From Acaryochloris sp. IP29b_bin.137 (lineage in GTDB: Bacteria; Cyanobacteriota; Cyanobacteriia; Thermosynechococcales; Thermosynechococcaceae): 55,416 nucleotides of DNA. How positions within the stretch are numbered: the stretch's first letter is position 1; each line of letters opens with the position of its first letter. The stretch lies in the NCBI RefSeq assembly GCF_028285745.1, contig NZ_JANQOP010000040.1:1-55416 (forward strand), in the 5' to 3' direction. This document shows, one piece after another, positions 42,696 to 52,369 of this stretch. The notes below the pieces were generated by a model. That model searched no databases. It had not been told where the DNA came from and saw only the letters and a program-made list of their open reading frames with translations. A program made the translations under genes and the position numbers.

Positions 42696-44111
42696 TTAAA
42701 GCGACCTGTCTTGAGCATTCCCTGCACTTGCGGTTGACCATGCAACCCCTCGAATTGAGCAATCTAAAAGCTGCATGGGATGGAGCACGGGGGTGGTGTG
42801 ATCCTGTTCATCCAAATGTTTTCGAATTTGCATAGTACAACCCACATTCGCTGAGGCAATTAAGGTGGCCCCCGTTTGGGTCAGATTCTGGACTTTCTGC
42901 TGCCCTAATTCTTCGGCAATCTCCGGTTGCAAAATGTTGTAGACGCCCGCACTACCACAGCAGAGAAAGGCATCACGAGGTTCACGAAGTTCCAAACCGG
43001 GAATTTGCTGCAATAGGTGGCGCGGTTGGGCCTGAATTTTTTGGCCATGCAGCATATGGCAGGCGTCTTGATACACCACTGTCAGTGGCTCTGCCTGCAG
43101 AGGAGACAAGGGAGTAGTTAGGCCGACTTCGTCGAGGAATTCTTGGACGTCTTTGACTTTGTGGGCAAAAGCCTGGGCACGATCGCAATACACCACATCC
43201 TCTTTTAAGATCTGCCCATATTCCTTAAGGGTGTGACCACAACCCGAGGCATTGATAATCACGGCATCTAGCTCAGTATCGGCAAAGCTATCAATCATCT
43301 GCCGCGCTAAATCTTTGGCTTGGTCGACTTGACCTTGGTGATGGGGAAGAGCGGCACAACATCCCTGGCTTTTCGGAATAACCACTTCGCAACCGTTGGC
43401 GGTTAGCACCCGAAGGGTAGCCCGATTCACTTCAGACAAAAAGAGGCGCTGGATACAGCCTAGGATCAACCCCACCCGATAGCGCCGTTTCCCTTGGGCA
43501 GGAAAAATTTCGGGTCCCGGATCCGTAAAGGCCTGGGATTGAATCGGCGGCAGCAGGGACTCCATCGCCACTAGAGATTTAGGCAAAACTCGCTCTAGGA
43601 GACCCGATTGTCGGAGCAGCGCTTGCAAACCTGTCTTTTGATAAAGCTGTAGGGGACCTAGTAGACGTCGCAGTCGTTGTGGATAGGGCAATAGTGAAAA
43701 TAGCATTTTTCGCAGCAGTCGTTGGGGTAAGCTACGTTGATAATGTTGCTCAATCTGAGCCCGGGCGGAGGTAATTAGCTGGTCGTACTCCACACCCGAT
43801 GGACAAGTGCTGACGCAAGCCAAACAGCCTAGACATGTATCAAAATGCTCAACGGTAGTGTCGGTTAGGGTAAATTCCCCTTGGTTCAAGCCATTCATTA
43901 AATAGACCCGTCCCCGAGGAGAATCGGTTTCTTTGCCAATCACACGATAGCTGGGACAGGTGGACAAACAAAACCCACAGTGGACGCAGCTATCGATCAG
44001 CGATTGTTCGGTAGATTGAGGCTTAGCTGGCGGAGCGGTCTGTTCTAAAAGCGACCGATCAATCTGGGCTGTCGTAACCCGCAGAGAACTAGGTGATTCA
44101 GAAGTAGGCAT
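42696..44111 (-). CDS. glcF: Glycolate dehydrogenase iron-sulfur subunit
   Basis: A 471-residue subunit that passes electrons from glycolate oxidation in photorespiration. Two [4Fe-4S] motifs are visible: CVHCGFCLSTCP at Cys42/45/48/52 and CLGCLACVSTCP at Cys93/96/99/103. Two CCG domains follow, with GCIQRLFLSEVNRATLRVL ... GCCAALPHHQG and CHMLHGQKI ... CCGSAGVYN. The length is slightly above E. coli GlcF. Its ATG shares a base with the last codon of glcE (44111), so the two are translationally coupled. The catalytic subunit GlcD is not in this window. Confidence 0.94.
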   Translation of the reverse strand: MPTSESPSSLRVTTAQIDRSLLEQTAPPAKPQSTEQSLIDSCVHCGFCLSTCPSYRVIGKETDSPRGRVYLMNGLNQGEFTLTDTTVEHFDTCLGCLACVSTCPSGVEYDQLITSARAQIEQHYQRSLPQRLLRKMLFSLLPYPQRLRRLLGPLQLYQKTGLQALLRQSGLLERVLPKSLVAMESLLPPIQSQAFTDPGPEIFPAQGKRRYRVGLILGCIQRLFLSEVNRATLRVLTANGCEVVIPKSQGCCAALPHHQGQVDQAKDLARQMIDSFADTELDAVIINASGCGHTLKEYGQILKEDVVYCDRAQAFAHKVKDVQEFLDEVGLTTPLSPLQAEPLTVVYQDACHMLHGQKIQAQPRHLLQQIPGLELREPRDAFLCCGSAGVYNILQPEIAEELGQQKVQNLTQTGATLIASANVGCTMQIRKHLDEQDHTTPVLHPMQLLDCSIRGVAWSTASAGNAQDRSL

Positions 44112-45454
44112 TAAATTCCACCAACAAAACGATCGGGGTTCAAAAGATTGTGAGGGTCAAATTGCTGTTTGAGTTGTTGCATACGGGTAAGCGCATTGCC
44201 TGCATATCCCCAGACATCAAGGCCGCGCTTGAGGGCTGATGGGGCTTCTAAAACCGTTAAAAATCCCTGGGCGCTTTGGCAATGCGATCGCAACGCTCGT
44301 ATCCATTCAACCGCAGGAGAGGGGTCCTTGCCTATCCCTTCATGTTCTAATCGCAAAACTCCGGTGCCGCTCCCCCCATGGATGCGTCCCCAGCAGGCAA
44401 TCTCTTTCGAGTGACAGTACCGCTCAAACTGAGCCAGTAGCTGAGACGCTTGGGCAGGTAGCACGCCAAATTTGCAGACGAGGGCTGAAGGTTGAGGCGT
44501 TTGCCAGAACTGATGGGTGAGCTGCTGCCAAAACTCTGTATCTCGGTCAGCGGTGAGGGTGAGACTGGGCAGGCCTTGGGCTAGTTTCAGCATGCGATCG
44601 CATTGGGCAACCACGCTCTCTTCTAGACTTTGAAATCGCACCCCTAAGCCTTGTTCCCCCTCTACAGACCAAGCTTGAAGGGTAGATGCAGACAGTACAT
44701 CCACCGCCGTAGGGGTCAAAGTACTTCTTAATAGAGTCTGAGTCAGGTCCGCAATCTGTACCTCAGACCCACCCACGATCACCGTGGTAGAGGTCTCTGA
44801 CAGCGGATAGAGCCGCAGCGTGACTTCAGCGATGACCCCCAACGTGCCAAATGCCCCCGCCATCAACTTCATTAAGTCATAGCCAGCAACATTCTTGACG
44901 ACCCTGCCCCCAGCCTTTGCAGTTTGGCCGTCAGATCGAATCACCGTCACACCGATACACATATCTCGTAGGCTGCCGTATCGATGGCGTAAGCTACCGC
45001 CATCGCGGGTAGCCATTAGTCCCCCTACAGTGGCAGTCTCAGGATAGGCGGGATCCAGAGCAACGAATTGTTTGGCATCCGCTAATTGGGACTGAAGCGC
45101 TGCCAAGGATAAACCCGCTTCCACCGTTACGGTCAAGTCTCCCGCCGCATGGTCAATCACTCGATTCAGGAATTGGGTGCTCACCACCAAATCAATGTTT
45201 TTCGTTAAGCCTCCCCAATGCAGTTTGCTCCCTTGACCACAGATCAGCAATCGCCATTGATGGTGATGGGCCTCAGCAATAACCGTCGCTAATTCTGTTT
45301 GGGTACGGGGATAAACCAGATAAGTTGGGAGTGCGGCTCGATCAAAGATCTGCGCCGGTGCAGAGAGCAATGAGGTCTCAGACAAACGCAAAACCTGCTC
45401 AGCACCCACGAGGGGAATCAGTTGTTGAGAAATTGCAGTAGTTGAAAGAACCAC
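44111..45454 (-). CDS. glcE: Glycolate dehydrogenase FAD-binding subunit
   Basis: A 447-residue FAD-binding oxidase-type subunit. The PCMH FAD domain covers about residues 40-225: YPRTQTELATVIAEAHHH, CGQGSKLHWGG, TVEAGLSLAALQSQL, PETATVGGLMATRDGGSLRHRYG and KAGGRVVKNVAGYDLMKLMAGAFGTLGVI. The C terminus ends FDPHNLLNPDRF. The missing extended catalytic domain and the adjacency to glcF favour GlcE over GlcD. It acts with GlcF and GlcD to oxidise 2-phosphoglycolate-derived glycolate to glyoxylate. Confidence 0.9.
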   Translation of the reverse strand: MVLSTTAISQQLIPLVGAEQVLRLSETSLLSAPAQIFDRAALPTYLVYPRTQTELATVIAEAHHHQWRLLICGQGSKLHWGGLTKNIDLVVSTQFLNRVIDHAAGDLTVTVEAGLSLAALQSQLADAKQFVALDPAYPETATVGGLMATRDGGSLRHRYGSLRDMCIGVTVIRSDGQTAKAGGRVVKNVAGYDLMKLMAGAFGTLGVIAEVTLRLYPLSETSTTVIVGGSEVQIADLTQTLLRSTLTPTAVDVLSASTLQAWSVEGEQGLGVRFQSLEESVVAQCDRMLKLAQGLPSLTLTADRDTEFWQQLTHQFWQTPQPSALVCKFGVLPAQASQLLAQFERYCHSKEIACWGRIHGGSGTGVLRLEHEGIGKDPSPAVEWIRALRSHCQSAQGFLTVLEAPSALKRGLDVWGYAGNALTRMQQLKQQFDPHNLLNPDRFVGGI

Positions 45455-45675
45455 AATACACCGTTCAAAAAGTCAGGGGAGTTGGAACAGTTGAATTCAA
45501 CTGTTTATCCACCATAAACGGTATCCCAGATTGCAGACAAATGCTGAGGTTTCCTGGGGGATTTAATGCTGTCTCAGGCCGTCCCCTGGCAAGCACTCAC
45601 TATCGGGACAGGCTTTACCCTGATCGGTGATCAGTCCAGTTAGTCGTTCAAGTCGTTCACGGACAGGCACACACC

Positions 45676-45957
45676 CTACTCGTACTGAAAGTTACCCACA
45701 ATCGGGAACTCATATTTTAGATCACTGCTTAATGTATATTCATAATTTGGGTTAAAAACCTCCTCACCCAGAAAGTAGTAATGGTAAAAGCCTGGGTAGG
45801 GAAAATCACCCTTTAAGAACCCCGCAGAGGGAATAAAAAAAGGAATCGGCACCACCTGATTGGAAGACGACCCAAAGACAACCTGAGTTTGAGCAGCGAC
45901 TCCTGAGGGCAGCAGCGCGAGAGCAGCACCAGCCAGAGCAATCAAAGTGGATTTCAT
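45676..45957 (-). CDS. Small secreted protein of unknown function
   Basis: The start is set at ATG 45957 because a strong GAGGAGGGA lies seven bases before it; an in-frame start at 45987 is less likely. The 93-residue product has a signal peptide (MKSTLIALAGAALALLPSGVAAQ). Its mature part is rich in Phe, Tyr and Pro (PIPFFIPSAGFLKGDFPYPGFYHYYF), with no Cys. No family recognised. The aromatic composition suggests a beta-structured surface or periplasmic protein. Single gene. Confidence 0.72.
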   Translation of the reverse strand: MKSTLIALAGAALALLPSGVAAQTQVVFGSSSNQVVPIPFFIPSAGFLKGDFPYPGFYHYYFLGEEVFNPNYEYTLSSDLKYEFPIVGNFQYE

Positions 45958-46292
45958 GACAAGTCCCTCCTCACAAGGAAGCAACAATGTTGGGGTGAGG
46001 CACCAAACCTCAAAGAGGATGATAAGGATGGGTTAGCCTTTAATTCTTTCTCCGATCAGAAATTTTAAGGATCTTGCATCCAAATCATTCAATTAAGATT
46101 CGGTATCGCTAAAGAACACCTACTTTTTGATTGTGCCTAAATTTTATCGGCAAACTTGCAAGACATGTGATCTAGGTAACAAATGTCAGCTTATCCGTAA
46201 AGATAAATAAATCTGAGACAACAAATATAAAGCCAACTGAGCTGGCTCGAGAATCGATTGCTGCGGTAAAGCTTTTCCCAGGAGGCGTTTAC
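45958..46292. other. 335-bp intergenic region
   Basis: AT-rich and without a gene. Only a 5-bp stem (AGCCA/TGGCT near 46231-46247) stands out, too weak to call. It must hold the promoter of the small secreted gene on the minus strand. Confidence 0.5.
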
Positions 46293-47009
46293 TTAAGGAT
46301 CGCTGAAGTCAGCACCGCCTACAGGCTCAGCGGATGTCGTCTCTGGTAGGGTTTGGGACAAGGCAGCCACATCATCTCCTTCCGCAGGTAAGCATACTTT
46401 AGTTGCCCACGTTCCTTCGTACTGAGTCACTCGAAGCGTGCGCCCGGGCTCAATCTTCATCCGATTAATTTTGTCTTTTGATAAGCTGGTAACCAGTTGT
46501 TCGCCCGTCGGAGAGACCAGGCCCAGCTTATTTTCTTCCACAACAATGACAGTTCCCTCAAAGACCCGACGGACACGAGGTGGCGCTAACCGAACGATCT
46601 GATCATTACCATTCACATCAAACCCCACTAAGCTACCCCGGCGGAAAGTTTGAGTCGCGCTGTTGGCCGCAACTTTGTAGGTTCGAGCTGTTCCATCGAT
46701 AAGTCTGACTGAAAGTTGATCTCCTTTAAGAGATCGCACTAAACCGTATTGGCTCAATATTTCTGCGGGTTCTACTGCAGGAGACGTCGTGAGTGCCGTT
46801 TGGGTCGGATCGGATTCAACTTCTGGAGGGTTTGTAGGCAGTGTTGCTGGCGCAAAAGGCCCCAAGACCTCTGCTTCTCGGGTGAAGTTATTGCCAATCG
46901 ACGCTGAATCTTCGGCCACTAAATCGGTTGCTTGCGCATGGCTGGCTAAGGCCGTTGAGATCAGGGTGAGACAGATAATAGAAGATGAAGTGCAGAATTT
47001 TACCAGCAT
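46293..47009 (-). CDS. Secreted protein of unknown function
   Basis: A 238-residue protein with a signal peptide (FCTSSSIICLTLISTALASHAQA). A Pro/Thr-rich linker leads to a beta-rich domain from about residue 85: YGLVRSLKGDQLSVRLIDGTARTYKVA, then RRGSLVGFDVNGNDQIVRLAPP and VFEGTVIVVEENKLGLVSPTGE. These repeated short beta hairpins with Gly/Asn turns resemble small SH3- or OB-like modules. It ends in an acidic tail (FSDP). No family recognised. Probably periplasmic or cell-surface. Confidence 0.7.
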   Translation of the reverse strand: MLVKFCTSSSIICLTLISTALASHAQATDLVAEDSASIGNNFTREAEVLGPFAPATLPTNPPEVESDPTQTALTTSPAVEPAEILSQYGLVRSLKGDQLSVRLIDGTARTYKVAANSATQTFRRGSLVGFDVNGNDQIVRLAPPRVRRVFEGTVIVVEENKLGLVSPTGEQLVTSLSKDKINRMKIEPGRTLRVTQYEGTWATKVCLPAEGDDVAALSQTLPETTSAEPVGGADFSDP

Positions 47010-47382
47010 TTCTTTTATGCCTTAGCCAATTTAAATGTTTACTTAAAAATTGCGACGATTCTGAATTTTGTTAGCGAAATATTGTTAACAGTTTTTCAAT
47101 ATTTCTACTTTTTAGCAATTTTTTATATCCGAAGAATACCTTATTTAACTTCAGACCTGCAAGTCATTGATTCAGAAAGAAAGGCCAAAAATCGAGGTTT
47201 TATCTGACTTTTTTGAGGTTTATAACAGAATTTCCGTTTTCTCTACTTTTGTAACTCTCTGAAAACTGATCACAAAAGCTTAAAGAATTGCGATCGCATT
47301 TTGTGCGACCTTAATTAGCAACACGGCAGATCGGGATCTTCTCGCCTCTGCTGATTGCTCCAGACACTGGTTAACAAGGGCT
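47010..47382. other. 373-bp divergent region upstream of acs
   Basis: Strongly AT-rich between 47040 and 47260, with a HIP1 octamer GCGATCGC at 47290. It must contain the promoters of acs and of the secreted protein on the other strand. I could not recognise an activator site. Confidence 0.5.
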
Positions 47383-49353
47383 ATGTCACAACCCACGATT
47401 GAATCCATCCTGCAAGAACAACGACTATTTCCACCGCCTGCAGATCTGGCGGCCCAGGCCGAAATCAAAAGTGCTGAGGAATATGAGCAGCTTTATGCCA
47501 AAGCAGAAGCAGATCCACAGGCTTTTTGGGCGGAACTGGCGGAAAAGGAACTGGACTGGTTTGAGAAATGGGATACGGTGCTGGACTGGCAGCCGCCCTT
47601 TGCCAAATGGTTTGCCGGCGGCAAGCTGAATATCACCTATAACTGCTTAGATCGGCACCTCAAAACCTGGCGACGGAACAAAGCCGCTTTGATTTGGGAA
47701 GGGGAGCCAGGGGATTCGCGTACCCTCACCTATGCTCAACTGCATCGGGAAGTCTGTCAGGCCGCCAATGTGCTCAAGCAGCTCGGCGTCAGCAAAGGCG
47801 ACCGGGTCGGCATTTATATGCCGATGGTCCCGGAAGCTGCGATCGCAATGTTAGCCTGCGCCCGCATTGGTGCGCCTCACACTGTTGTTTTTGGCGGGTT
47901 TAGTGCCGAAGCTCTGAAAGATCGTCTTAATGATGCCGAAGCCAAATTGGTGATCACTGCCGATGGCGGCTTTCGCAAAGATAAAGCCGTTCCCTTAAAA
48001 GTAGCTGTCGACAAAGCCTTAGCCGACAACGGTGTCCCCAGCGTTAACAACGTATTGGTGGTGCAGCGCACCCAAACCGACGTGACGATGGCACCGAATC
48101 GCGATCATTGGTGGCATGAGTTAGTCCCAGCCGCCTCGGCAAACTGTCCGCCTGAACCGATGGACAGCGAAGATATGCTGTTTATTCTCTATACCAGTGG
48201 CACCACCGGACGGCCTAAAGGAGTCGTTCACACCACCGGCGGCTACAACCTTTACACCCATATGACCTGTAAGTGGGCCTTCGATCTCAAAGATAACGAC
48301 GTTTACTGGTGTACGGCAGATGTTGGCTGGATCACCGGACATAGCTATATTGTCTACGGTCCCCTCTCCAACGGTGCGACTTCCCTGATGTATGAAGGGG
48401 CTCCCCGCGCTTCTAATCCAGGCTGTTTCTGGGATGTGGTGGAAAAATATGGGGTCAATATCTTCTACACGGCTCCCACGGCCATCCGTGCCTTTATTAA
48501 ATTGGGCGATCAGCATCCCCAAGCCCGAGACTTATCTTCACTACGGATTTTAGGCACCGTCGGTGAACCCATTAACCCGGAAGCCTGGATCTGGTATCAG
48601 CAAGTGATTGGCGGTGGCAAATGCCCGATCATTGATACCTGGTGGCAAACGGAAACGGGGGGCTTTATGATCACGCCGCTTCCCGGTGCCACTGCTACTA
48701 AACCTGGGTCGGCAACTCGTCCGTTTCCTGGCATTCTGGCCGATGTCGTGGACTTAGAGGGCAACCCCGTGGCTGACAATGAAGGTGGCTATCTGGTGGT
48801 GCGGCACCCCTGGCCCAGTATGATGCGAACCGTTTACGGAGATGATGATCGATTCCGCCGTACCTATTGGGAGCATATCCCACCCAAGGACGGCAAATAC
48901 GTTTACTTTGCCGGAGATGGCGTCCGCCGAGATGAGGATGGTTATTTTTGGATTATGGGTCGCGTCGATGACGTGATCAATGTATCCGGCCACCGTCTAG
49001 GCACGATGGAGATTGAGTCTGCTTTGGTATCGCATCCTGCCGTAGCAGAGGCTGCCGTAGTGGGTCGCCCGGATGATCTCAAGGGTGAAGATGTATTTGC
49101 TTTTGTCACTTTAGAAAATACCCATCCTCCCAGTGATGACCTCAAAGTTGAACTCAAGCAGCATGTCGTCAATGAGATTGGGGTGATTGCTCGTCCGGGA
49201 GAGATTCGCTTTGCTGATGCTTTACCCAAAACTCGCTCTGGCAAAATTATTCGGCGGTTCTTGCGAAACTTAGCCAGTGGTGAGGATATCGCGGGGGATG
49301 CTTCCACGATGGAAGACCAAAGTGTTTTGGAAAACCTTCGGCAGGGTTCTTAA
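47383..49353 (+). CDS. acs: Acetyl-CoA synthetase
   Basis: Acs activates acetate with ATP and CoA to acetyl-CoA, AMP and PPi. The 656-residue protein has all class landmarks: [17 protein letters not shown] near residue 75, the phosphate loop [12 protein letters not shown] near 270, [21 protein letters not shown], the TWWQTETGG motif, and [16 protein letters not shown] at the domain hinge. SGKIIRR near 619 carries the catalytic Lys that is acetylated in many species. Length and order are normal. It is cytoplasmic and stands alone. Confidence 0.97.
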   Translation: MSQPTIESILQEQRLFPPPADLAAQAEIKSAEEYEQLYAKAEADPQAFWAELAEKELDWFEKWDTVLDWQPPFAKWFAGGKLNITYNCLDRHLKTWRRNKAALIWEGEPGDSRTLTYAQLHREVCQAANVLKQLGVSKGDRVGIYMPMVPEAAIAMLACARIGAPHTVVFGGFSAEALKDRLNDAEAKLVITADGGFRKDKAVPLKVAVDKALADNGVPSVNNVLVVQRTQTDVTMAPNRDHWWHELVPAASANCPPEPMDSEDMLFILYTSGTTGRPKGVVHTTGGYNLYTHMTCKWAFDLKDNDVYWCTADVGWITGHSYIVYGPLSNGATSLMYEGAPRASNPGCFWDVVEKYGVNIFYTAPTAIRAFIKLGDQHPQARDLSSLRILGTVGEPINPEAWIWYQQVIGGGKCPIIDTWWQTETGGFMITPLPGATATKPGSATRPFPGILADVVDLEGNPVADNEGGYLVVRHPWPSMMRTVYGDDDRFRRTYWEHIPPKDGKYVYFAGDGVRRDEDGYFWIMGRVDDVINVSGHRLGTMEIESALVSHPAVAEAAVVGRPDDLKGEDVFAFVTLENTHPPSDDLKVELKQHVVNEIGVIARPGEIRFADALPKTRSGKIIRRFLRNLASGEDIAGDASTMEDQSVLENLRQGS

Positions 49354-49534
49354 AGTAGCTGATGTAGAAAGATTGAGATGGCTCTACCCTGTAATGGAGT
49401 AAGCGAAGAGCACCCTATTAGAACGATTGTTATTAATCTATTGCGCTTACATGGCTAAAAATCTCTCAAACCCACTATGACTAAGCTTGAGATCAAGATT
49501 CATCAATTTTCTCGCTACTCACTTAAAACAACTC

Positions 49535-49574
49535 TGCCGTAGTTCAATGGTTAGCATAACAGCTGTCCACGGCT
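49535..49574 (+). other. Degenerate tRNA 5' half
   Basis: GCCGTAGTTCAATGGTTAG is a typical tRNA acceptor/D-arm start, closest to tRNA-Asp or tRNA-Gly. It is followed by CATAACAGCTGTCCACGGCT, which resembles a damaged anticodon arm. The anticodon stem does not pair, and no acceptor complement or proper T arm follows, so it is a relic and not a working tRNA. Confidence 0.4.
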
Positions 49575-49809
49575 CTTTCGCAAAATACAGGCATCTATAG
49601 ACACGGGTGTAGGTTGCTCAATCCTCCAATAAATCTCAATACGCTAACTCTTTTGATCTTTGGGAACCTGGACCTCAACGGCTCAACTATCGACCCAATG
49701 GCGATTAAAACAGCTGCAGTATCAACTGCTTGATAGCAACCTCAGTAATTATTTATGTATTGCAGATTTAGCCGCATGATTGTGATGGCTATATCGATGG
49801 TGAGCTATC

Positions 49810-49843
49810 GTGATGCTGTCCTTATTGTTAAGGACAGCATCAC
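49810..49843. terminator. Perfect 15-bp hairpin downstream of the MAPEG gene
   Basis: GTGATGCTGTCCTTA (49810-49824), loop TTGT, and its exact complement (49829-49843). It lies 30 bases beyond the MAPEG stop. There is no T-run on the minus strand; on the plus strand ACTGTTTT follows. It could terminate, or stabilise the 3' end of, the MAPEG-peroxiredoxin message. Confidence 0.55.
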
Positions 49844-49873
49844 ACTGTTTTGGGATCTGTACAGATGGTTCGC

Positions 49874-50281
49874 TTAGAAGACTACCTGAGCCCCAATTAT
49901 CAGGACCGTCGCCCAAGAAACTAAATACGTGGGGGTTCGCAAATAAGGGATCCCCAGAATATATATGCTGGCATGCATGACTCGTGCCCAGAAAAAGGTT
50001 GCAGCCCAAGCAGTAATCATACCAGGATCGGCCTCAGTCAAATGAGCTGCGATCACTACAGCGGCAAAGGCCGGCAAGGTTTCCACCATATTTAGATGAG
50101 TGCGTTGGGCTCGCTGGGCCCAGACTGGAATATCGGGGGATTCTGCGGGGAATTTTCGAGTGGGATAGTTACTGGCAAAGGCCGGAATCCCCCAGACAAA
50201 AGCGCGATTGAGAATATAGGGAACCCACAGCAGTACACAGAGCATACCACTGGCAGCTAGATAGAAAAGGGCCGTGTTCAT
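49874..50281 (-). CDS. MAPEG-family membrane protein
   Basis: A 135-residue membrane protein with four hydrophobic helices. The diagnostic block is RAQRTHLNMVETLPAFAAVVI between helices 1 and 2, followed by AAHLT and WARVMHASIYILGIPYLRTPTYLVSW, as in the MAPEG (eicosanoid and glutathione metabolism) superfamily. Bacterial members often have glutathione transferase or peroxidase activity in the membrane. It follows the peroxiredoxin-like gene by 54 bases, so a shared role in lipid or thiol redox defence is plausible. Confidence 0.87.
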   Translation of the reverse strand: MNTALFYLAASGMLCVLLWVPYILNRAFVWGIPAFASNYPTRKFPAESPDIPVWAQRAQRTHLNMVETLPAFAAVVIAAHLTEADPGMITAWAATFFWARVMHASIYILGIPYLRTPTYLVSWATVLIIGAQVVF

Positions 50282-50335
50282 AATGTGTTCCTTATCGTTG
50301 AATAAAAGTTTGTAGAGGAATGGGAGACAGAATCT

Positions 50336-50875
50336 TTACTCTGTTCCTCTTAAGGGATAGTTGTTGGGAATGATGTAGGCTAAGCCAGTCAATAGCGAAT
50401 CAAAATTGATGCGGGAGAAGGGATGGGTGCCAATATTGGCGAAGTACAACTGACCATCTGGCTGAATCAGGAATACGGCGGGTTCGCTAAACAGCGCGGG
50501 CTCTTGTTCAAAATGGCCTTGACTCAGATATAGGCCCCAGTCCCGCATTTGCTCGGGAGTTAAACCATAACCGAGGGATAGCTGTTGGAGGTTGGCTTGA
50601 GTTTTAAGTTGCTGGGTTTTGTCTATGCCATCACCACTCAAGGCAATCACTTGAACGCCAAGTTGGGCAAAGGCGGCCAGCTTTTGGTCAAGTTCCGTGA
50701 GGTATTGCTGGCAAATGGGGCAATGGAGCCCGCGATAGAAAACCACCATCGTATAGTGCTCAGGGGTTTGATCGGCTAACCGCCACAGCCCGTGATCCAA
50801 GGTCTGAACCACTAAGGGTGGGGCTGCATGGCCCATCAGTAATTTGGGTGAAGTGGATTGAGCGAAAGTCATCAT
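50336..50875 (-). CDS. Peroxiredoxin-like (AhpC/TSA) protein
   Basis: A 179-residue thioredoxin-fold protein. The active-site segment VVFYRGLHCPICQQYLTEL has a CxxC pair, where the first Cys takes the peroxidatic position. The following QLGVQVIALSGD strand and the C-terminal AVFLIQPDGQLYFANIG strand are typical of the AhpC/TSA-like group. No signal peptide, so it is cytoplasmic. It is transcribed divergently from a LysR gene 119 bases away and is probably its target, together with the MAPEG gene downstream. Confidence 0.87.
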   Translation of the reverse strand: MMTFAQSTSPKLLMGHAAPPLVVQTLDHGLWRLADQTPEHYTMVVFYRGLHCPICQQYLTELDQKLAAFAQLGVQVIALSGDGIDKTQQLKTQANLQQLSLGYGLTPEQMRDWGLYLSQGHFEQEPALFSEPAVFLIQPDGQLYFANIGTHPFSRINFDSLLTGLAYIIPNNYPLRGTE

Positions 50876-50942
50876 AGGATTAGTCCTGGGTAGAGGGTGC
50901 GATCGCAGTTACGATTCACACTTTCTATCCTGGAGTAGGCTA

Positions 50943-50984
50943 ATCTATAGAGCAAGACTATTTTTATTATTATATCTATAGATA
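50943..50984. promoter_or_regulatory. Repeated LysR-type site between the peroxiredoxin and LysR genes
   Basis: ATCTATAGA occurs at 50943-50951 and 50974-50982, exactly 31 bp apart (about three helical turns). The second copy lies within the perfect palindrome TATCTATAGATA (50973-50984), ten bases before the LysR start. Spaced identical boxes in a divergent promoter are typical of LysR regulator binding. Confidence 0.55.
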
Positions 50985-50994
50985 ACGTCTATAT

Positions 50995-51864
50995 ATGGAT
51001 CTCTACCAAGTTCGATATTTTCTGACCATTGCTGAAACGGGTACCTTTTCGCGGGCGGCAGAGCGACTTTACCTTTCTCAGCCATCCCTATCAGCAGGAA
51101 TTAAAAAGCTAGAGCAGGAGCTAGGGGTGGCTTTGTTTGAGCGGGGTGGACGACGGACGGTTCTAACCGCAGCGGGACAAGCCTTTAAAGAGCGGGCCAC
51201 GGTCATTATGGCTCAGTACCAAGCGGCTCTCCACGAACTCAAAGGCTTTAATGATCGACCGACGCTGAAGGTAGGGGTGCTCAGCACCTTGCGGGTGAGT
51301 GAGCTAGCCGAGTTGGTCCATAGTTTTCAGCAACAGTACCCCCACGTGACCCTGGAACTGTATGACCATCCTGCCGATTCGTTACAAGACAAACTTACCC
51401 AGGGTGAAATTGATGTGGCAATTACGGTATTGGGACCACAGGATGATGCTCAAACCTCAACCCTTTTGTTTACTCAACCTTTACTGCTCGCCGTTCCGGT
51501 TCGTCATCCCTTGGCACAGCGAACTTCAGTGCGGTTGGCTGAACTAGATGGTCAACCCTATATCGATCGGGTGAATTGTGAGTTCTTTAAGCAAGAGTGC
51601 CAACTGCTAGAGGCACAAAAAATCTGTCCCCAAGTCGTGTATCGAGCCAGTCACGAGGAGTGGGTGATTTCCTTGGTCAAAGCTGGACTGGGGTTGAGTG
51701 TGATGCCCTATTGGCGGGGGCTGGCGGACATTGTTTATCTGCCAGTAGTCGATATTGACTTTCAGCGGCGGGTTGGGATTAAGTGGCGGCTTCAGTGTTC
51801 CCAGGTGGTTGAACAGTTTTGTCGATTTGCCACGAGCCATAATTGGGAGTCGATGGCGGGGTGA
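50995..51864 (+). CDS. LysR-family transcriptional regulator
   Basis: A 289-residue LysR protein starting MDLYQVRYFLTIAETGTFSRA. The helix-turn-helix occupies residues 1-60 (ERLYLSQPSLSAGIKKLEQEL), followed by LFERGGRRTVLTAAG. The effector domain begins LKVGVLSTL and has the YDHPADSLQDKLTQGEIDVAI block. It resembles the CynR/oxidative-stress branch of the family, but the inducer cannot be read. It is divergent from the peroxiredoxin-like gene, the classical arrangement of a LysR regulator and its target. Confidence 0.9.
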   Translation: MDLYQVRYFLTIAETGTFSRAAERLYLSQPSLSAGIKKLEQELGVALFERGGRRTVLTAAGQAFKERATVIMAQYQAALHELKGFNDRPTLKVGVLSTLRVSELAELVHSFQQQYPHVTLELYDHPADSLQDKLTQGEIDVAITVLGPQDDAQTSTLLFTQPLLLAVPVRHPLAQRTSVRLAELDGQPYIDRVNCEFFKQECQLLEAQKICPQVVYRASHEEWVISLVKAGLGLSVMPYWRGLADIVYLPVVDIDFQRRVGIKWRLQCSQVVEQFCRFATSHNWESMAG

Positions 51865-51866
51865 AA

Positions 51867-52369
51867 CTAAGGTGCGATCACAGCCAACGCATCCCAGAAG
51901 GCTTGCAAATCCTTATAGTGGGGAAGTACAATTTTTGCCTCTTCAGCTTTACTCCCTTCCCGCCATAAGATCATGCATCTAAATGTCATTAAAATCCTTG
52001 TTTATCAAGAATCTGAACACCCAATCTTATGCTGGGATGGGAGTAAACTGTTGAGCATCATCCCCAGTAGCAATACCAATAAAGGGATATCCCAAGTTTT
52101 TAGCAGTCCATACATCCCAAATGCCTCAGATCACATGGGAAAAAGTCTATTGGTATAGGTGGCCCAATCTTGGGAAATAGTCGTAATGCCAAAAATGTCT
52201 TGAAAGGTTTGGACAAAGGCCAGATCGTCAAGGTCATGGAGGCAGTTAGGGTGCCGTCAATATCGGACATGACCAGTTGCATTATCCATACCTTTGCTAT
52301 GTGTTCAGAGGCACCCATTAGCATATCTTTACGTTGGCCGACGCCTGAATCATCAGTTAAATGCCGGGC
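51867..52369 (-). pseudogene. Scrambled remnant of a HAD-superfamily phosphatase gene
   Basis: Minus-strand pieces of a HAD phosphatase are recognisable in several frames. At 52369-52285 TDDSGVGQRKDMLMGASEH resembles a middle segment. From ATG 52282 MQLVMSDIDGTLTAS is the true N-terminal motif I (Asp-x-Asp-Gly-Thr). Next comes DDLAFVQTFQDIFGITTI, then WDVWTAKNLGYPFIGIATG (the late motif). Finally HYKDLQAFWDALAVIAP ends at TAG 51867-51869. Frames change at least three times, with internal stops and deletions, and a middle segment now precedes the start. The gene is dead and rearranged. Confidence 0.6.

Larger units (their letters stand above)
49354..49873. other. 520-bp intergenic region with tRNA-like remnant and hairpin
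   Basis: It holds the tRNA-like fragment at 49535-49574 and the perfect hairpin at 49810-49843. The rest (49580-49800) has no gene and no repeat I can recognise. Confidence 0.5.
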
